64,000 nucleotides of DNA from an uncultured Sphingomonadaceae bacterium (GTDB lineage Bacteria > Pseudomonadota > Alphaproteobacteria > Sphingomonadales > Sphingomonadaceae), in the NCBI GenBank assembly GCA_947499975.1, contig CANMQE010000001.1, positions 1,364,001-1,428,000 of the forward strand. The letters are read 5' to 3'. Within the stretch, counting starts at the first letter, position 1, and each line of letters starts with the position of its first letter. Both the position numbers and the translations under genes were made by a program. Under the pieces are notes generated by a model. The model saw only the letters and a program-made list of their open reading frames with translations, did not search any database and was not told where the DNA came from. This document shows positions 8,628-17,586 of this stretch, one piece after another.

Positions 8628-11153
8628 TCAGATCGACGGCAGGCCCTGCTCGGCAAAACCCCAACCCGCCAGCGACTTGCTCTGCGCGCGGTCGATCAGT
8701 CGCTTGGCATCGTCAATGCTGAAGGCCTTGGCATCGTCCAGTTTCTTCAATTCATTCCAGGCGATCGGCGCTGCCACCGGCGCGCCGCTGCGCGCACGCG
8801 CGGAATAGGGCAGGACCGCCGTACTACCGCGCTGGTTACGCAGGTAATCGATGAAAATCTTGCCCTTGCGCTTCGCCTTGCTCATCGTGGCGGTGAAGCG
8901 ATCGGGCTCCGCCATGCTGAGCGCCTCTGCAAAGCGGCTGGCGAAATCCTTGTGCGCGTCCCAATCGTGGCCCGGCGAAAGAGGCACCACCACATGGACG
9001 CCCTTCCCGCCTGAAAGCATGGCAAAGCTGACGAGGCCGAGGTCGGCCAGCCGATCCCTGATGTCGCGGGCGGCTGACTTCACGTCGCCGAAATCCAGTC
9101 CTTCGTCGGGATCGAGATCGAAAATCATCTTGTCCGGTGCTTCCACATCGGTGCTGCGCGATCCCCAGCCATGGAATTCGATCGTGCCCATCTGCACGCA
9201 TTGCAGCAGCCCACGCGCATCCTCGACGAAGAGATAATCCTCGGTACCGCCGTCCTTCTCGCGGATCGGCACGTGCTTCACCGCGTCACCGAAGCCACCG
9301 CTATCGTGTTTCTGGAAAAAGCATTTCCTGGCGCGTCCCTGCGGGCAGCGCACCAGGCTGACGGGGCGGCGTGCGGCAAAGGGCAGCATGATGGGCGCAA
9401 TTGCCTCGTAATAGTCGGCCAGTTGGCCCTTGGTCTGCCCGCTGTCGGGAAACACCACGCGGTCCCGGCTGGAAATCTTCACACCCTCTGCCTGCTTCGG
9501 CGATGCCGCAGGAATTTCCGGCGTCACGTCCTCGGCCTTCTTGTCCGTGCGCAGTCCCAGAAAGCTGCCGTGGCGGATATTGCCGTCGGTGGTGAACTCG
9601 GCGAAGGCCACTTCGGCGACGAGCTTGGGCGTCACCCATGTAACATCGCGGCTGCTGGTCTTGTCGACCTCGGCGGGCGGGGTCTTGCGCTCCAGCCGGC
9701 TCAGCTTTCCGGAAAGGTTATCCAGATCGTCGGCAGAGAAACCGGTGCCCACATTGCCCTTGTAGACAAGCTCCTCTCCCTCGTGCTGCGCCATCAGCAG
9801 GGATGCGAAGGGCCGTCCGCGTGCACCGGATTTCTTCCAGCCGATCACCACGAACTCCTGGCGGCGCGTGCATTTCACCTTCACCCACCGCTTTGACCGG
9901 GAGCCGGAATAACGACCATCCACCGTCTTCGAGATGATGCCTTCCTGCCCGGCGTCGCACATGGTGCGGTACAGCTTCTCGCCCGCGCCGATGATGTGAT
10001 CGGCAAGAAACACCGGAGCATCCGCATTGCCCAGCAGCGCCTCCAGCCGTTCCTTGCGTTCGATGTTGGTCAGATCCGCCAGATCCTCCCCCGCCAGTTC
10101 CAGCAGGTCGAATGCATGCAATTGCAGGGCATCGCTTTTCGACTGGCTGCCGTGGCCGCGCTTCAGCACGGACTGGAGGGTGGAGAAATCGGGGTTCCCC
10201 TTGCCGTCCACCGCGATGATCTCGCCGTCGATGAGGCAGCTTGGCAGATCCAGCGCGGCGACGGCATCCACCAGCGGGCCGAATTTCTCGGTCCAGTCCT
10301 TCCCGTTGCGGGTGTAGACACGCACCTTTTCCCCCTTGGCGGCTACCAGCGCACGGTATCCGTCGAACTTGATCTCGTGCATCCATCCGTTGCCCGCCGG
10401 CACATCGTCCACCAGCGTGGCGAGTTGCGGCTTGCGAAACTTGGGTAGCGGCGCGTTTGCCTTCGGGCGAGACTTGCGCTTCGTGCCCGCGTGGGCGCTG
10501 GCCTTTTCCATCTGCTGCAGGAAAGCCTTGCCGGTCTTGCCTTCCAGCGAGAACTTGCCGCCCTTGTCCGCCGCGATTTCGGCCATGGAACGCCCCGTCG
10601 CGATACTGGTAAGCTCACGCTGCACCAGCGCATCGCCTTCCTGCGCGTGATCGTCCTGCAGTTTGCGCAGCAGCCAGTTTTCCCGCTTTTCTCCCGGCTT
10701 TTTCTTCAGCCTTATCAACAGCCATTCGCCCTGCATCCGCTCGCCTCTAAGGCAGAAATGCAAGTGGCCGTCTTCAATATCTTTCGCGCTCTTGCCCTCT
10801 ATCGGCTTCCACGTTCCGCGATCCCACAGCATCACCGTGCCGCCGCCGTACTCACCCTTGGGAATGGTGCCTTCGAAGGTGTTGTAGGACACGGGATGGT
10901 CTTCCGTGCGCACCGCCAGCCGCTTCACGTCAGGGTCCGGCGAAGGCCCCTTGGTGACGGCCCAGCTTTTCATCACCCCGTCGCTTTCCAGCCGCAAGTC
11001 CCAGTGCAGGCGCGTGGCATCGTGTTTCTGCACGATGAAGGCGTTGCCGGTGTCGCTGCTCTCCTGCTTGCCCGAAGGCTCCGGCGTCAGCTTGAAATCG
11101 CGTTTCGCGTTGTATTCGGCAAGCGGATCGGAAGAGCGTTTGCGGCCCGCCAT
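8628..11153 (-). CDS. ligD: Multifunctional DNA ligase D of non-homologous end joining
   Basis: An 841-residue three-domain end-joining enzyme ordered phosphoesterase-ligase-polymerase. The N-terminal 3'-phosphoesterase has VQKHDATRLHWDLRLE with His44, His50, Asp52, Arg54 and a later His86. The ATP-dependent ligase domain has the adenylation motif EIKFDGYRALV with Lys262, and DGEIIAVD further on. The C-terminal primase-like polymerase domain (about residue 555 onward) has IFDLDPDEGLDF with the metal-binding DLD and LSGGKGVHVVVP. It works with Ku, which binds the ends. The start lies 2 bases after the ku stop, so the genes form one operon. It converges on infC. Confidence 0.96.
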   Translation of the reverse strand: MAGRKRSSDPLAEYNAKRDFKLTPEPSGKQESSDTGNAFIVQKHDATRLHWDLRLESDGVMKSWAVTKGPSPDPDVKRLAVRTEDHPVSYNTFEGTIPKGEYGGGTVMLWDRGTWKPIEGKSAKDIEDGHLHFCLRGERMQGEWLLIRLKKKPGEKRENWLLRKLQDDHAQEGDALVQRELTSIATGRSMAEIAADKGGKFSLEGKTGKAFLQQMEKASAHAGTKRKSRPKANAPLPKFRKPQLATLVDDVPAGNGWMHEIKFDGYRALVAAKGEKVRVYTRNGKDWTEKFGPLVDAVAALDLPSCLIDGEIIAVDGKGNPDFSTLQSVLKRGHGSQSKSDALQLHAFDLLELAGEDLADLTNIERKERLEALLGNADAPVFLADHIIGAGEKLYRTMCDAGQEGIISKTVDGRYSGSRSKRWVKVKCTRRQEFVVIGWKKSGARGRPFASLLMAQHEGEELVYKGNVGTGFSADDLDNLSGKLSRLERKTPPAEVDKTSSRDVTWVTPKLVAEVAFAEFTTDGNIRHGSFLGLRTDKKAEDVTPEIPAASPKQAEGVKISSRDRVVFPDSGQTKGQLADYYEAIAPIMLPFAARRPVSLVRCPQGRARKCFFQKHDSGGFGDAVKHVPIREKDGGTEDYLFVEDARGLLQCVQMGTIEFHGWGSRSTDVEAPDKMIFDLDPDEGLDFGDVKSAARDIRDRLADLGLVSFAMLSGGKGVHVVVPLSPGHDWDAHKDFASRFAEALSMAEPDRFTATMSKAKRKGKIFIDYLRNQRGSTAVLPYSARARSGAPVAAPIAWNELKKLDDAKAFSIDDAKRLIDRAQSKSLAGWGFAEQGLPSI

Positions 11154-11155
11154 GA

Positions 11156-11983
11156 TCAGGCCGATTTCTTGGTCTTTGATTTTGACTTGGCGGGCTTCCC
11201 GTCGACGGATTTCTTCAGGGCCGCCATCAGGTCAATCACGTTGGAACCGCTGCTTTCAGGCTCGTCCACGTCCTCGATCACCTTCTTGCCCGACTTCGAC
11301 TTGGCCTTCTTGTCGATCAGCGCGCGCAGGGCATCGGCATAGCGATCCTCGAACTCGCTGGCGTCGAAAGGCGCGCTTTTCTGGTCGATCAGCGTGGTGG
11401 CAAGGTCCAGCAGTTCCTTCTTCGGCTTGGCGTCCTCGATTTCGTTGAAGAAGGACTGGCCCTTTCGCACCTCGTCAGCATAGCGCAGCGTCTCCAGCAG
11501 CAATCCCTTGCCGCAGGGCTTGATCGCCACCAGCTTCTCGCTGCCGCGCATCGCCAGCTGGCCCAGGGCAACCTTCTTCGCCTTGCGCAGCGCCTCGCGC
11601 AGCACGATGAAGGCTTCCTCGGCCAGCTCGTCCTTCGGGGCGACGTAATAAGGCTTCTCGAAATAGAGCGGATCGATCTCGCAGGCGTCCACGAACTGCA
11701 CCAGTTCCAGCGTGCGCTTGCTCTCCAGCTTGACGGCGTCGATCTCGTCCTCGTCCAGCAGGACGTATTCGCCCTTGGAAACCTCGTATCCCTTGATGAT
11801 GTCGTCCCGGTCTATCGGGCCGATGCCGGGCACCACCTTTTCATAGGAGACGCGCTTCCCGCTGGGCTCGTGGATCTGGTTGAAGCGTATCTTGGCGGAT
11901 GACTTGGTGGCGGTGTAGATTTCCACCGGTATCGAAACCAGCGCAAGCCTGATCTGGCCTTGCCAATATGCACGTGCTGCCAT
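11156..11983 (-). CDS. ku: Ku DNA end-binding protein
   Basis: A 275-residue bacterial Ku homodimer subunit that threads onto double-strand ends and recruits LigD. The N-terminal MAARAYWQGQIRLALVSIPVEIYTA-type beginning, the core FNQIHEPSGKRVSYEK, and LVQFVDACEIDPLYFEKPYYV are typical. The C-terminal tail (about residues 235-275) is Lys/Ser-rich (SKSKTKKSA) and likely binds DNA nonspecifically. It is the first gene of the ku-ligD operon. A VOC protein gene lies upstream on the same strand 70 bases away. Confidence 0.95.
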   Translation of the reverse strand: MAARAYWQGQIRLALVSIPVEIYTATKSSAKIRFNQIHEPSGKRVSYEKVVPGIGPIDRDDIIKGYEVSKGEYVLLDEDEIDAVKLESKRTLELVQFVDACEIDPLYFEKPYYVAPKDELAEEAFIVLREALRKAKKVALGQLAMRGSEKLVAIKPCGKGLLLETLRYADEVRKGQSFFNEIEDAKPKKELLDLATTLIDQKSAPFDASEFEDRYADALRALIDKKAKSKSGKKVIEDVDEPESSGSNVIDLMAALKKSVDGKPAKSKSKTKKSA

Positions 11984-12053
11984 GCGGGACTCCTGTTTCT
12001 GGATGAGTCAGCGATTGTCAGGCCCATTGGTTTCCGCAAGGCCCGGTGCCGGG

Positions 12054-12431
12054 TCAGGCAGGTTCCCACAGTTCCACCGGATTTCCGTCGCAATCGTGGA
12101 TACGGGCAAAGCTGCCGACGCCATCCATCTGCTCGCGGTGGCTGATCTCCACGCCGGAGGCGCCAAGGCGCGCCAGCAGCGCATCCAGACCTTCCACGCG
12201 CAGGTTCAGCATCATCTGGCGCTGCCCTTGCCAATAGTCGCTCCCGGCTTCGAACGCCGCGAATACGGTTGGGCCGGCCTGCTGCATCCACACCCATTCG
12301 CCATCGGGCGTTGGCTGCCCGCTTTGCGTGGCGGCGATGCCCAGGTGATCGCGATACCATTGTGCGAGTTTTCCCGGATCAGCCGAGCGGATGAACAATC
12401 CGCCAATCCCAAGCACCTTGCCTTCTGCCAT
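12054..12431 (-). CDS. VOC (glyoxalase/bleomycin resistance) family protein
   Basis: A 125-residue single-module VOC protein with the paired beta-alpha-beta fold: VLGIGGLFIRSADPGKLAQWY at the start and FARIHDCDGNPVELWEP at the end. VOC proteins bind metals and act in glyoxal detoxification, antibiotic binding or ring cleavage. The substrate cannot be told. The start at 12431 is chosen because the family's first strand begins right after MAEGKVLG, with AGGAGCAAG just upstream. It lies upstream of ku on the same strand. Confidence 0.85.
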   Translation of the reverse strand: MAEGKVLGIGGLFIRSADPGKLAQWYRDHLGIAATQSGQPTPDGEWVWMQQAGPTVFAAFEAGSDYWQGQRQMMLNLRVEGLDALLARLGASGVEISHREQMDGVGSFARIHDCDGNPVELWEPA

Positions 12432-12505
12432 CTTCTTGCTCCTTGCCCTGCGTGAACCAGCGCCTAGGATCGCCAGCATAGGGGACGGGAGGGTAATCGC
12501 CTAAC

Positions 12506-13930
12506 ATGATCGCAAGGCAGATCGGCTTCTTTGCTGGCCCGGCGCTGTTCGCCCTCACCCTGCTGCTGCCCGCGCCCGAAGGCATGGCAGAGGAGGCATG
12601 GCGGGCGGCAGGCCTCGTCGGGTGGATGGCCAGCTGGTGGATGACGCAGGCAGTGCCATTGCCGGTGACCGGGCTGCTGCCGTTCGTCGTGCTGCCTTTT
12701 TCAGGCGGCGGCACGGCGGGGGACGTGGCAAGCGATTACTACTCGCCCATCATCTTCCTGCTGCTGGGCGGAGCCTTCATCGCACTGGCTATCGAGCGGA
12801 CCGGCCTGCACAAGCGGCTGGCCACCTTCATCCTCGACAAGATTGGCGGGCGCGGCGGCAGCTTCGGCTTGCTGCTGGGTTTCATGATCGCCGCGGCTAT
12901 CCTTTCCAATATCATCTCCAACACCTCCACCACGCTCATCATGATGCCGATGGCGCTCGCCGTGCTGGCAGGCGGGCAGGCCGTCCAGGCGGGTGGCACC
13001 GTGCCGCAGGATGGCATCTATGGCGCACTACCCATGGGGCTGGCCTTTGCCGCCAGCGTGGGCGGTCTTGGCACCATCATCGGATCGCCCACCAACGCCA
13101 TCGGCGTTGCGCTGCTGCGCGATGTATCGGGGATAGAGATTACCTTTGCCATGTGGGCGGCTTTTGGCATTCCCATCGTGATCATGGGCATTCCGCTGGC
13201 TGCGTGGATCATCGCCCGCGTGCAGAAGGTGAGCGCGCACCCGTTCGACATCGTCGCCGCCCGCGATGCCATCGATCCCCACGGGCCGTGGACACCGGCG
13301 GAGCGGCGGCTGGTGCCCGTCATCATCGCAGCCTTCGCCGCCTGGATGCTGCGCGGCTGGATCGCGCCCTACCTGCCGCCGGGATCGCTGACCGATGGCA
13401 CCATTGCGATTGCCGCCAGCCTCGCCCTGTTCACCCTGCCCGACGGCACCGGCCGCCGCCTGCTGCATTGGGACGAGGCAGACCGCGCGCCGTGGGGCGT
13501 GCTGCTGATGTTCGGCGGCGGGCTGGCGCTGGCAGGCGGCATGATGCGTACAGGGCTTGCAGACTGGCTGGGAGAGGCGCTGTTGCCACTGGCGGGTGTG
13601 CCGATCTTCGTGGTGGCACTGGCGCTGGTGGCGATGGTGGTGCTGATAACGGAATTTGCCAGCAACGTGGCGACCGCCAGCGGCATCATGCCGGTGGTGG
13701 CGGCCCTGGCGGTGGCGCTGGGCGGCGATCCCCTGCTGCTGGCGATGCCGGTGGCGCTGGCCGCCAGCTGGGGCTTTGTATTGCCTGCGGGCACCGGGCC
13801 AAATGCCATCGCCTGGGCAACGGGCCGCATCGCCCTGCCCCGCCTGATAAAGGCCGGGCTGGCGCTGGATATCGCGGGCATTTTCCTGATCGTCTGCACC
13901 GTCTTCCTGCTGGCACCGCTGGTCGCCTGA
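12506..13930 (+). CDS. SLC13/DASS-family sodium:anion symporter
   Basis: A 474-residue polytopic membrane protein with about 11 hydrophobic segments. The family's two Ser-Asn-Thr-like sodium-site motifs are visible: SNIISNTSTT at 134-142 (SNT at 138-140) and EFASNVATASG near residue 382. Such carriers import dicarboxylates, citrate, sulfate or phosphate with Na+. The anion here is not deducible. It is divergent from the VOC gene with a 74-base gap and is followed by a Cys/Met PLP enzyme, which makes sulfate a possible but unproven substrate. Confidence 0.88.
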   Translation: MIARQIGFFAGPALFALTLLLPAPEGMAEEAWRAAGLVGWMASWWMTQAVPLPVTGLLPFVVLPFSGGGTAGDVASDYYSPIIFLLLGGAFIALAIERTGLHKRLATFILDKIGGRGGSFGLLLGFMIAAAILSNIISNTSTTLIMMPMALAVLAGGQAVQAGGTVPQDGIYGALPMGLAFAASVGGLGTIIGSPTNAIGVALLRDVSGIEITFAMWAAFGIPIVIMGIPLAAWIIARVQKVSAHPFDIVAARDAIDPHGPWTPAERRLVPVIIAAFAAWMLRGWIAPYLPPGSLTDGTIAIAASLALFTLPDGTGRRLLHWDEADRAPWGVLLMFGGGLALAGGMMRTGLADWLGEALLPLAGVPIFVVALALVAMVVLITEFASNVATASGIMPVVAALAVALGGDPLLLAMPVALAASWGFVLPAGTGPNAIAWATGRIALPRLIKAGLALDIAGIFLIVCTVFLLAPLVA

Positions 13931-13995
13931 CCCCTTGCGTAGCGGTCTGCATCAATCTAATTGCACATGAAACCGGATTTACGGGAGATGCGTTT

Positions 13996-14054
13996 CTGCG
14001 GAGGTTAGGAACGGGCGGCCCGGAACCGTTACGCAGCCCCTGCCTTCCTAGGGG
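13996..14054 (+). promoter_or_regulatory. Structured leader (two hairpins) before the Cys/Met PLP enzyme
   Basis: A nested hairpin has outer arms CTGCG (13996-14000) and CGCAG (14032-14036) and inner arms AACGG (14010-14014) and CCGTT (14026-14030). A second hairpin immediately follows with CCCCT (14037-14041) and AGGGG (14050-14054). The Shine-Dalgarno GAGGAAGGAG comes 8 bases later. There is no T run, so this is not an ordinary terminator. It does not match the SAM-II or SAH riboswitch cores I know. It may be a cis-regulatory RNA. Confidence 0.35.
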
Positions 14055-14079
14055 TGAGACTTGAGGAAGGAGCCCTTAC

Positions 14080-15414
14080 ATGGCCGACCATACTGACGAC
14101 GATCCCATGGGCGCAGTCGACACCCCCACGCCGCGCCGCAAGCCCAAGCCCGAGGCAACCACCATCGGCGGACGCCAGCTGAAGCCGTCCACCCTGATGA
14201 TGGGCCACGGCTACGATCCCGCCCTTTCGGAAGGCTCGCTGAAAGCGCCGATCTTCCTCACCAGCACCTTTGCGTTCGAAAGCGCCTCTGCCGGAAAGCG
14301 GCATTTCGAAGGCATCACCGGCAAGCGTGAAGGCGGGGCCGAGGGGCTCGTCTATTCCCGCTTCAACGGGCCGAACCAGGAGATCCTGGAAGACCGGCTT
14401 GCCATCTGGGACGATGCCGAGGACGCCTTGTGCTTCTCCAGCGGGATGACGGCCATCGCCATCTTGATCCTGGCTGCCTGCAATTCGGGCGACGTGATCG
14501 TGCACTCCGGCCCGCTTTACGCCGCGTCCGAGGGGTTCGTTGCCAAGGTGATGGCGAAATACGGCGTCACCTATATCGCCTTCCCCGCAGGTGCCAGCCG
14601 CGAAAAGCTGGACGAGGTGATGCGCGAGGCCAAGGCCAAGGCAGAGGAACAGGGCGGCGAAGTGCCCCTGATCTATCTCGAAAGCCCCGGCAATCCGACG
14701 AACGCGCTGGTGGACATCGAAGCGGTGAAGGAAGCGCGCGATGCGCATTTCGACCCGGAGCGTTGCCCCATTGCCATCGACAACACTTTCCTCGGCCCGC
14801 TGTGGCAGCGTCCGCTGGAACACGGTGCCGATCTGGTGGTCTACTCGCTCACCAAATATGTCGGCGGGCATTCCGATCTCGTGGCCGGCAGCGTGTCCGG
14901 CGGAAAGAAATGGATCGACGCCATCCGCGCCCTGCGCAACACCATGGGCGGCATCTGCGACCCCAACACGGCTTGGATGCTGCTGCGCTCCCTCGAAACC
15001 GTGGAACTGCGGATGCAGCGTGCGGGAGAGAACGCCGCCAAGGTGTGCGCCATGCTGAAGAAACATCCCAAGGTCGAAGGCCTGGGCTATCTCGGCATGA
15101 TCGAAGATGATCGGCAGCAGGACATTTACGACCGTCACTGCCTTGGTGCAGGGTCCACCTTCTCCGTCTTCATCAAGGGCGGGGAGGCGGAATGCTTCCG
15201 CTTCCTCGATGCGCTGAAGGTGGCGAAGCTTGCCGTCAGCCTGGGCGGCACGGAAACGCTGGCCAGCCATCCTGCCAGCATGACGCACCTCTCGGTCGCC
15301 GTAGGGCGCCGCACGGAACTTGGCATTTCGGACAATCTCGTGCGCATCTCGATCGGTATCGAGGACGCGGACGACCTGATCGCCGATTTCGAACAGGCTT
15401 TGGACGAAGTCTAG
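14080..15414 (+). CDS. Cystathionine gamma-synthase family PLP enzyme
   Basis: A 444-residue member of the Cys/Met metabolism PLP-dependent enzymes (fold type I). The PLP lysine is Lys259 in VVYSLTKYVGGHSDLVAG. The preceding LIYLESPGNPTNALVDI and IAIDNTFLGPLWQRP are family signatures. The family includes cystathionine gamma-synthase, beta-lyase, methionine gamma-lyase and O-acylhomoserine sulfhydrylase, and I cannot choose among them. Compared with standard members it has a basic, Pro-rich N-terminal extension of about 30 residues. Translation starts after a strong GAGGAAGGAG. The stop overlaps the stop of the convergent META-like gene. Confidence 0.9.
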   Translation: MADHTDDDPMGAVDTPTPRRKPKPEATTIGGRQLKPSTLMMGHGYDPALSEGSLKAPIFLTSTFAFESASAGKRHFEGITGKREGGAEGLVYSRFNGPNQEILEDRLAIWDDAEDALCFSSGMTAIAILILAACNSGDVIVHSGPLYAASEGFVAKVMAKYGVTYIAFPAGASREKLDEVMREAKAKAEEQGGEVPLIYLESPGNPTNALVDIEAVKEARDAHFDPERCPIAIDNTFLGPLWQRPLEHGADLVVYSLTKYVGGHSDLVAGSVSGGKKWIDAIRALRNTMGGICDPNTAWMLLRSLETVELRMQRAGENAAKVCAMLKKHPKVEGLGYLGMIEDDRQQDIYDRHCLGAGSTFSVFIKGGEAECFRFLDALKVAKLAVSLGGTETLASHPASMTHLSVAVGRRTELGISDNLVRISIGIEDADDLIADFEQALDEV

Positions 15415-16088
15415 GGCGTCTGCCCTGCACCCTGCCCAGCGTTCTGCCCTGCCTCGCCTCCCGTTTCGGGTGCAGGTGGGGCAGGCGCGGGTTGCTGCAA
15501 CGGTGGCGGCACGGGTGGCGGTGGGATTGCCGTGCAGGCAGGCTGTGGCGGCTGCGCCCTCATGGCCGCCTGCATCGCACGTTCGTCCGCCGCGCGCTCC
15601 GACTCAGCCAGATCATCCGTCCAGCGAATGAACTCGCCGCTCGTTTCATCATAAGTGACCCGCAGCCTGTTTTCGGATAGCAGTTCGATCTGCGCCCGGT
15701 AATGTCCGATGCCATCGTACGCCTGGAGGGCAGGTGTCTGGACGCAAGCGGCCAGCGTGCCTTCCATCATGCGTTCGCCGGTCTCAGGGTCAGGCTCTCC
15801 TACGTAACCCCAGTAATTACACCCATCGCGGCCACCCCGGATTTCACCATCGGCCACCACGATGCTCATCCGTTCCTGCCTTACGTCGAGACCGCCGATT
15901 TCCACGGCGCGCCATGTGCCTCGCTCCGGTCCGTCAAACCATGCGCGCCAGTCGATCCTCGGACCGGCGACCCAGAACATCGCCGTAAACAGGGCGAGGA
16001 ACAGCGCCGGGACAATCAGCCGCACCGTCCATTTCTCGAATGCGCCGCCCGCATTGGGCCGGCGCCGCGGAGGGTTCACCCCTTCCAC
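15411..16088 (-). CDS. Membrane-anchored META-like domain protein
   Basis: A 225-residue protein with one transmembrane segment (about residues 24-44), a periplasmic domain and a Pro/Ala/Gln-rich tail of about 45 residues. The domain has GGRDGCNYWGYVG followed later by LAACVQTPALQ, which recalls the GCN core of META/HslJ domains. This is a weak structural analogy, not a firm hit. Its stop overlaps that of the upstream-facing PLP enzyme (both use bases 15411-15414). Its start overlaps the end of the J-domain gene by 13 bases, suggesting translational coupling. Function is unknown. Confidence 0.75.
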   Translation of the reverse strand: MEGVNPPRRRPNAGGAFEKWTVRLIVPALFLALFTAMFWVAGPRIDWRAWFDGPERGTWRAVEIGGLDVRQERMSIVVADGEIRGGRDGCNYWGYVGEPDPETGERMMEGTLAACVQTPALQAYDGIGHYRAQIELLSENRLRVTYDETSGEFIRWTDDLAESERAADERAMQAAMRAQPPQPACTAIPPPPVPPPLQQPAPAPPAPETGGEAGQNAGQGAGQTP

Positions 16089-16609
16089 TCCCGCCGTTCC
16101 TCTGCGGCTTTCAACACTTCATACGCCAGTTGCAGCTTCTGGAACTCCTCGGCGGCCTCGGCATCGCCGGGCTTCACATCGGGGTGCACCTTCTTCGCGC
16201 GGGCGCGCCATTCGCGCTTGATCTCCTGGAAATCCGCGTCGGCCTCCAGTTCCAGCACTTCCAGCGCGCGCATTTCGTCCGCGCTGCGCGATCCGTCTCC
16301 GCTGCCGCTCCAGCCGTAATGCTGCGACTCGGCATAGCCCGCACTCTCGGCCTGCTCCGCCTTGGCGCGCTGCGCGGCTTCTTCCTTGTCGAGCCCTTGG
16401 AAATAGTCCCAACCCTTGTTGTATTCGGCGGCGTGCTTCTCGCAGAAATACCAGCGATCGGGGCTGTTGGGCGATTTCGGCGCAGGGCAATTGCCCGGCT
16501 GATCGCAGCCGTGACGGTCGCAAATGCGCACTTCGACTGCCTCGCGGCCATCTTCATAGCCACGCCAGCGGGGAAAACCCCAGTCGTTCGAGCGCCGCGA
16601 CCGGGCCAT
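16076..16609 (-). CDS. J-domain protein with N-terminal Cys-rich module
   Basis: A 177-residue protein whose C-terminal about 65 residues form a J-domain: ALEVLELEADADFQEIKREWRARAKKVHPDV in outline, with the HPD tripeptide at 142-144. J-domains stimulate DnaK ATPase. The N-terminal half has Cys30, Cys35, Cys41 and Cys56 plus His33 and His59, a possible zinc site, and resembles no classical DnaJ G/F or zinc region. It is the first gene of a pair with the META-like membrane protein. The client is unknown. Confidence 0.85.
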   Translation of the reverse strand: MARSRRSNDWGFPRWRGYEDGREAVEVRICDRHGCDQPGNCPAPKSPNSPDRWYFCEKHAAEYNKGWDYFQGLDKEEAAQRAKAEQAESAGYAESQHYGWSGSGDGSRSADEMRALEVLELEADADFQEIKREWRARAKKVHPDVKPGDAEAAEEFQKLQLAYEVLKAAEERREWKG

Positions 16610-16817
16610 CAGGAATTCAAATTCGAAGGAAGCATCCGGTCATTATAGGGACGAAACCGCCTCGCGTGAACCGATAGCAACGGCAATTGCGCAATCCCGT
16701 GAGCGGCAATTTACACATCTGATACATTTTCGTGCAATTGCTGCATTGCAACATCGCGTCCCCCGTCCATATACGGGTGGTACAAAGCCATTCCAGATCC
16801 AGAAAGAAAGTATCGTG

Positions 16818-16997
16818 ATGAGCAGGCAGCTCGCCATCTCCGCCGCATTCGCCGTCTTCTCGATGGCGGCGTTCGCGCTGACGGCTACTCCTGATGCTTC
16901 CTATCGGGGTGGCGCAATGCAAACAGGCGCGACGACCGAAGTCGCCGCGCCCGCGTTTGACCGGCTTGCACCGGCCCTGTTCGATCTGATCGGCTGA
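16818..16997 (+). CDS. Small exported protein of unknown function
   Basis: A 59-residue product with a signal peptide (hydrophobic residues 6-22, cleavage around AFA-L) leaving a mature peptide of about 35 residues ending in FDRLAPALFDLIG, which looks amphipathic. The ATG at 16818 follows AGAAAGAAAG, a fair ribosome-binding site. It stops 1 base before the stop of the convergent pal gene. No family is recognised. Confidence 0.6.
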   Translation: MSRQLAISAAFAVFSMAAFALTATPDASYRGGAMQTGATTEVAAPAFDRLAPALFDLIG

Positions 16998-16998
16998 T

Positions 16999-17517
16999 CT
17001 AGCGCTCGATCATCACCGTCACGGCGCGACGGTTGCGTTCCCATGCCTGCTGGTTCGATCCGGTGGCAACAGGGCGTTCCTCACCATAGCTGACCGTGCG
17101 CAGGCGCGTTTCCGGCACGCCCAGGCTGACGAGATAGTTCTTCGCCGCATTGGCGCGGCGTTCGCCCAGCGCGAGGTTGTAATCGCGCGTTCCACGTTCG
17201 TCGGCATGGCCTTCCACCGTTGCGCGTGCGTTGGTGTACTGCAGCAGGTATTCCGCCTGGCGGCGAAGGGCAGCCATGTCTTCTGTATCGATGTTGTATT
17301 GGTCGGTATCGAAATAGATCGTATCCTGACCGGACATCGCGGTGGAGAAGTGCGCCTGCGAGCCGGGCTGCGGTGCCGTGGGCATAGGTGCAGCGGTAGG
17401 CGTTGGCGTCGGTGCCGTGTTCTGGGGCGGCGGCGGCGTCATTTCCGGCGGCTCCTTCTTACACGCACCAAGCGCAAGCGCGCTGGAAAGGGTAACTGCG
17501 ATAATAAGACGATTCAT
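16999..17517 (-). CDS. pal: Peptidoglycan-associated lipoprotein
   Basis: A 172-residue outer-membrane lipoprotein of the Tol-Pal complex. The signal peptide ends LALGAC (Cys19), followed by a Pro/Thr-rich linker (about 27-52) and an OmpA-like peptidoglycan-binding domain with VEGHADERGTRDYNLALGERRA. It binds TolB and peptidoglycan and helps outer-membrane constriction at division. It is the last gene of ybgC-tolQ-tolR-tolA-tolB-pal, with 69 bases after tolB that hold its own GGAGAGCC Shine-Dalgarno. Confidence 0.97.
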   Translation of the reverse strand: MNRLIIAVTLSSALALGACKKEPPEMTPPPPQNTAPTPTPTAAPMPTAPQPGSQAHFSTAMSGQDTIYFDTDQYNIDTEDMAALRRQAEYLLQYTNARATVEGHADERGTRDYNLALGERRANAAKNYLVSLGVPETRLRTVSYGEERPVATGSNQQAWERNRRAVTVMIER

Positions 17518-17586
17518 CTCTTGGCTCTCCTTGAACCGTGGTGAAAACGGGTAGCTGTTTTTGCGTCCCTCGGGGAACTAACGCAC

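Noticed and set aside
14008..14030. GGAAC followed by CGTT near the Cys/Met PLP enzyme
   Set aside because: The spacer is only 14 bases, and the sequence is better explained as part of the leader hairpin.
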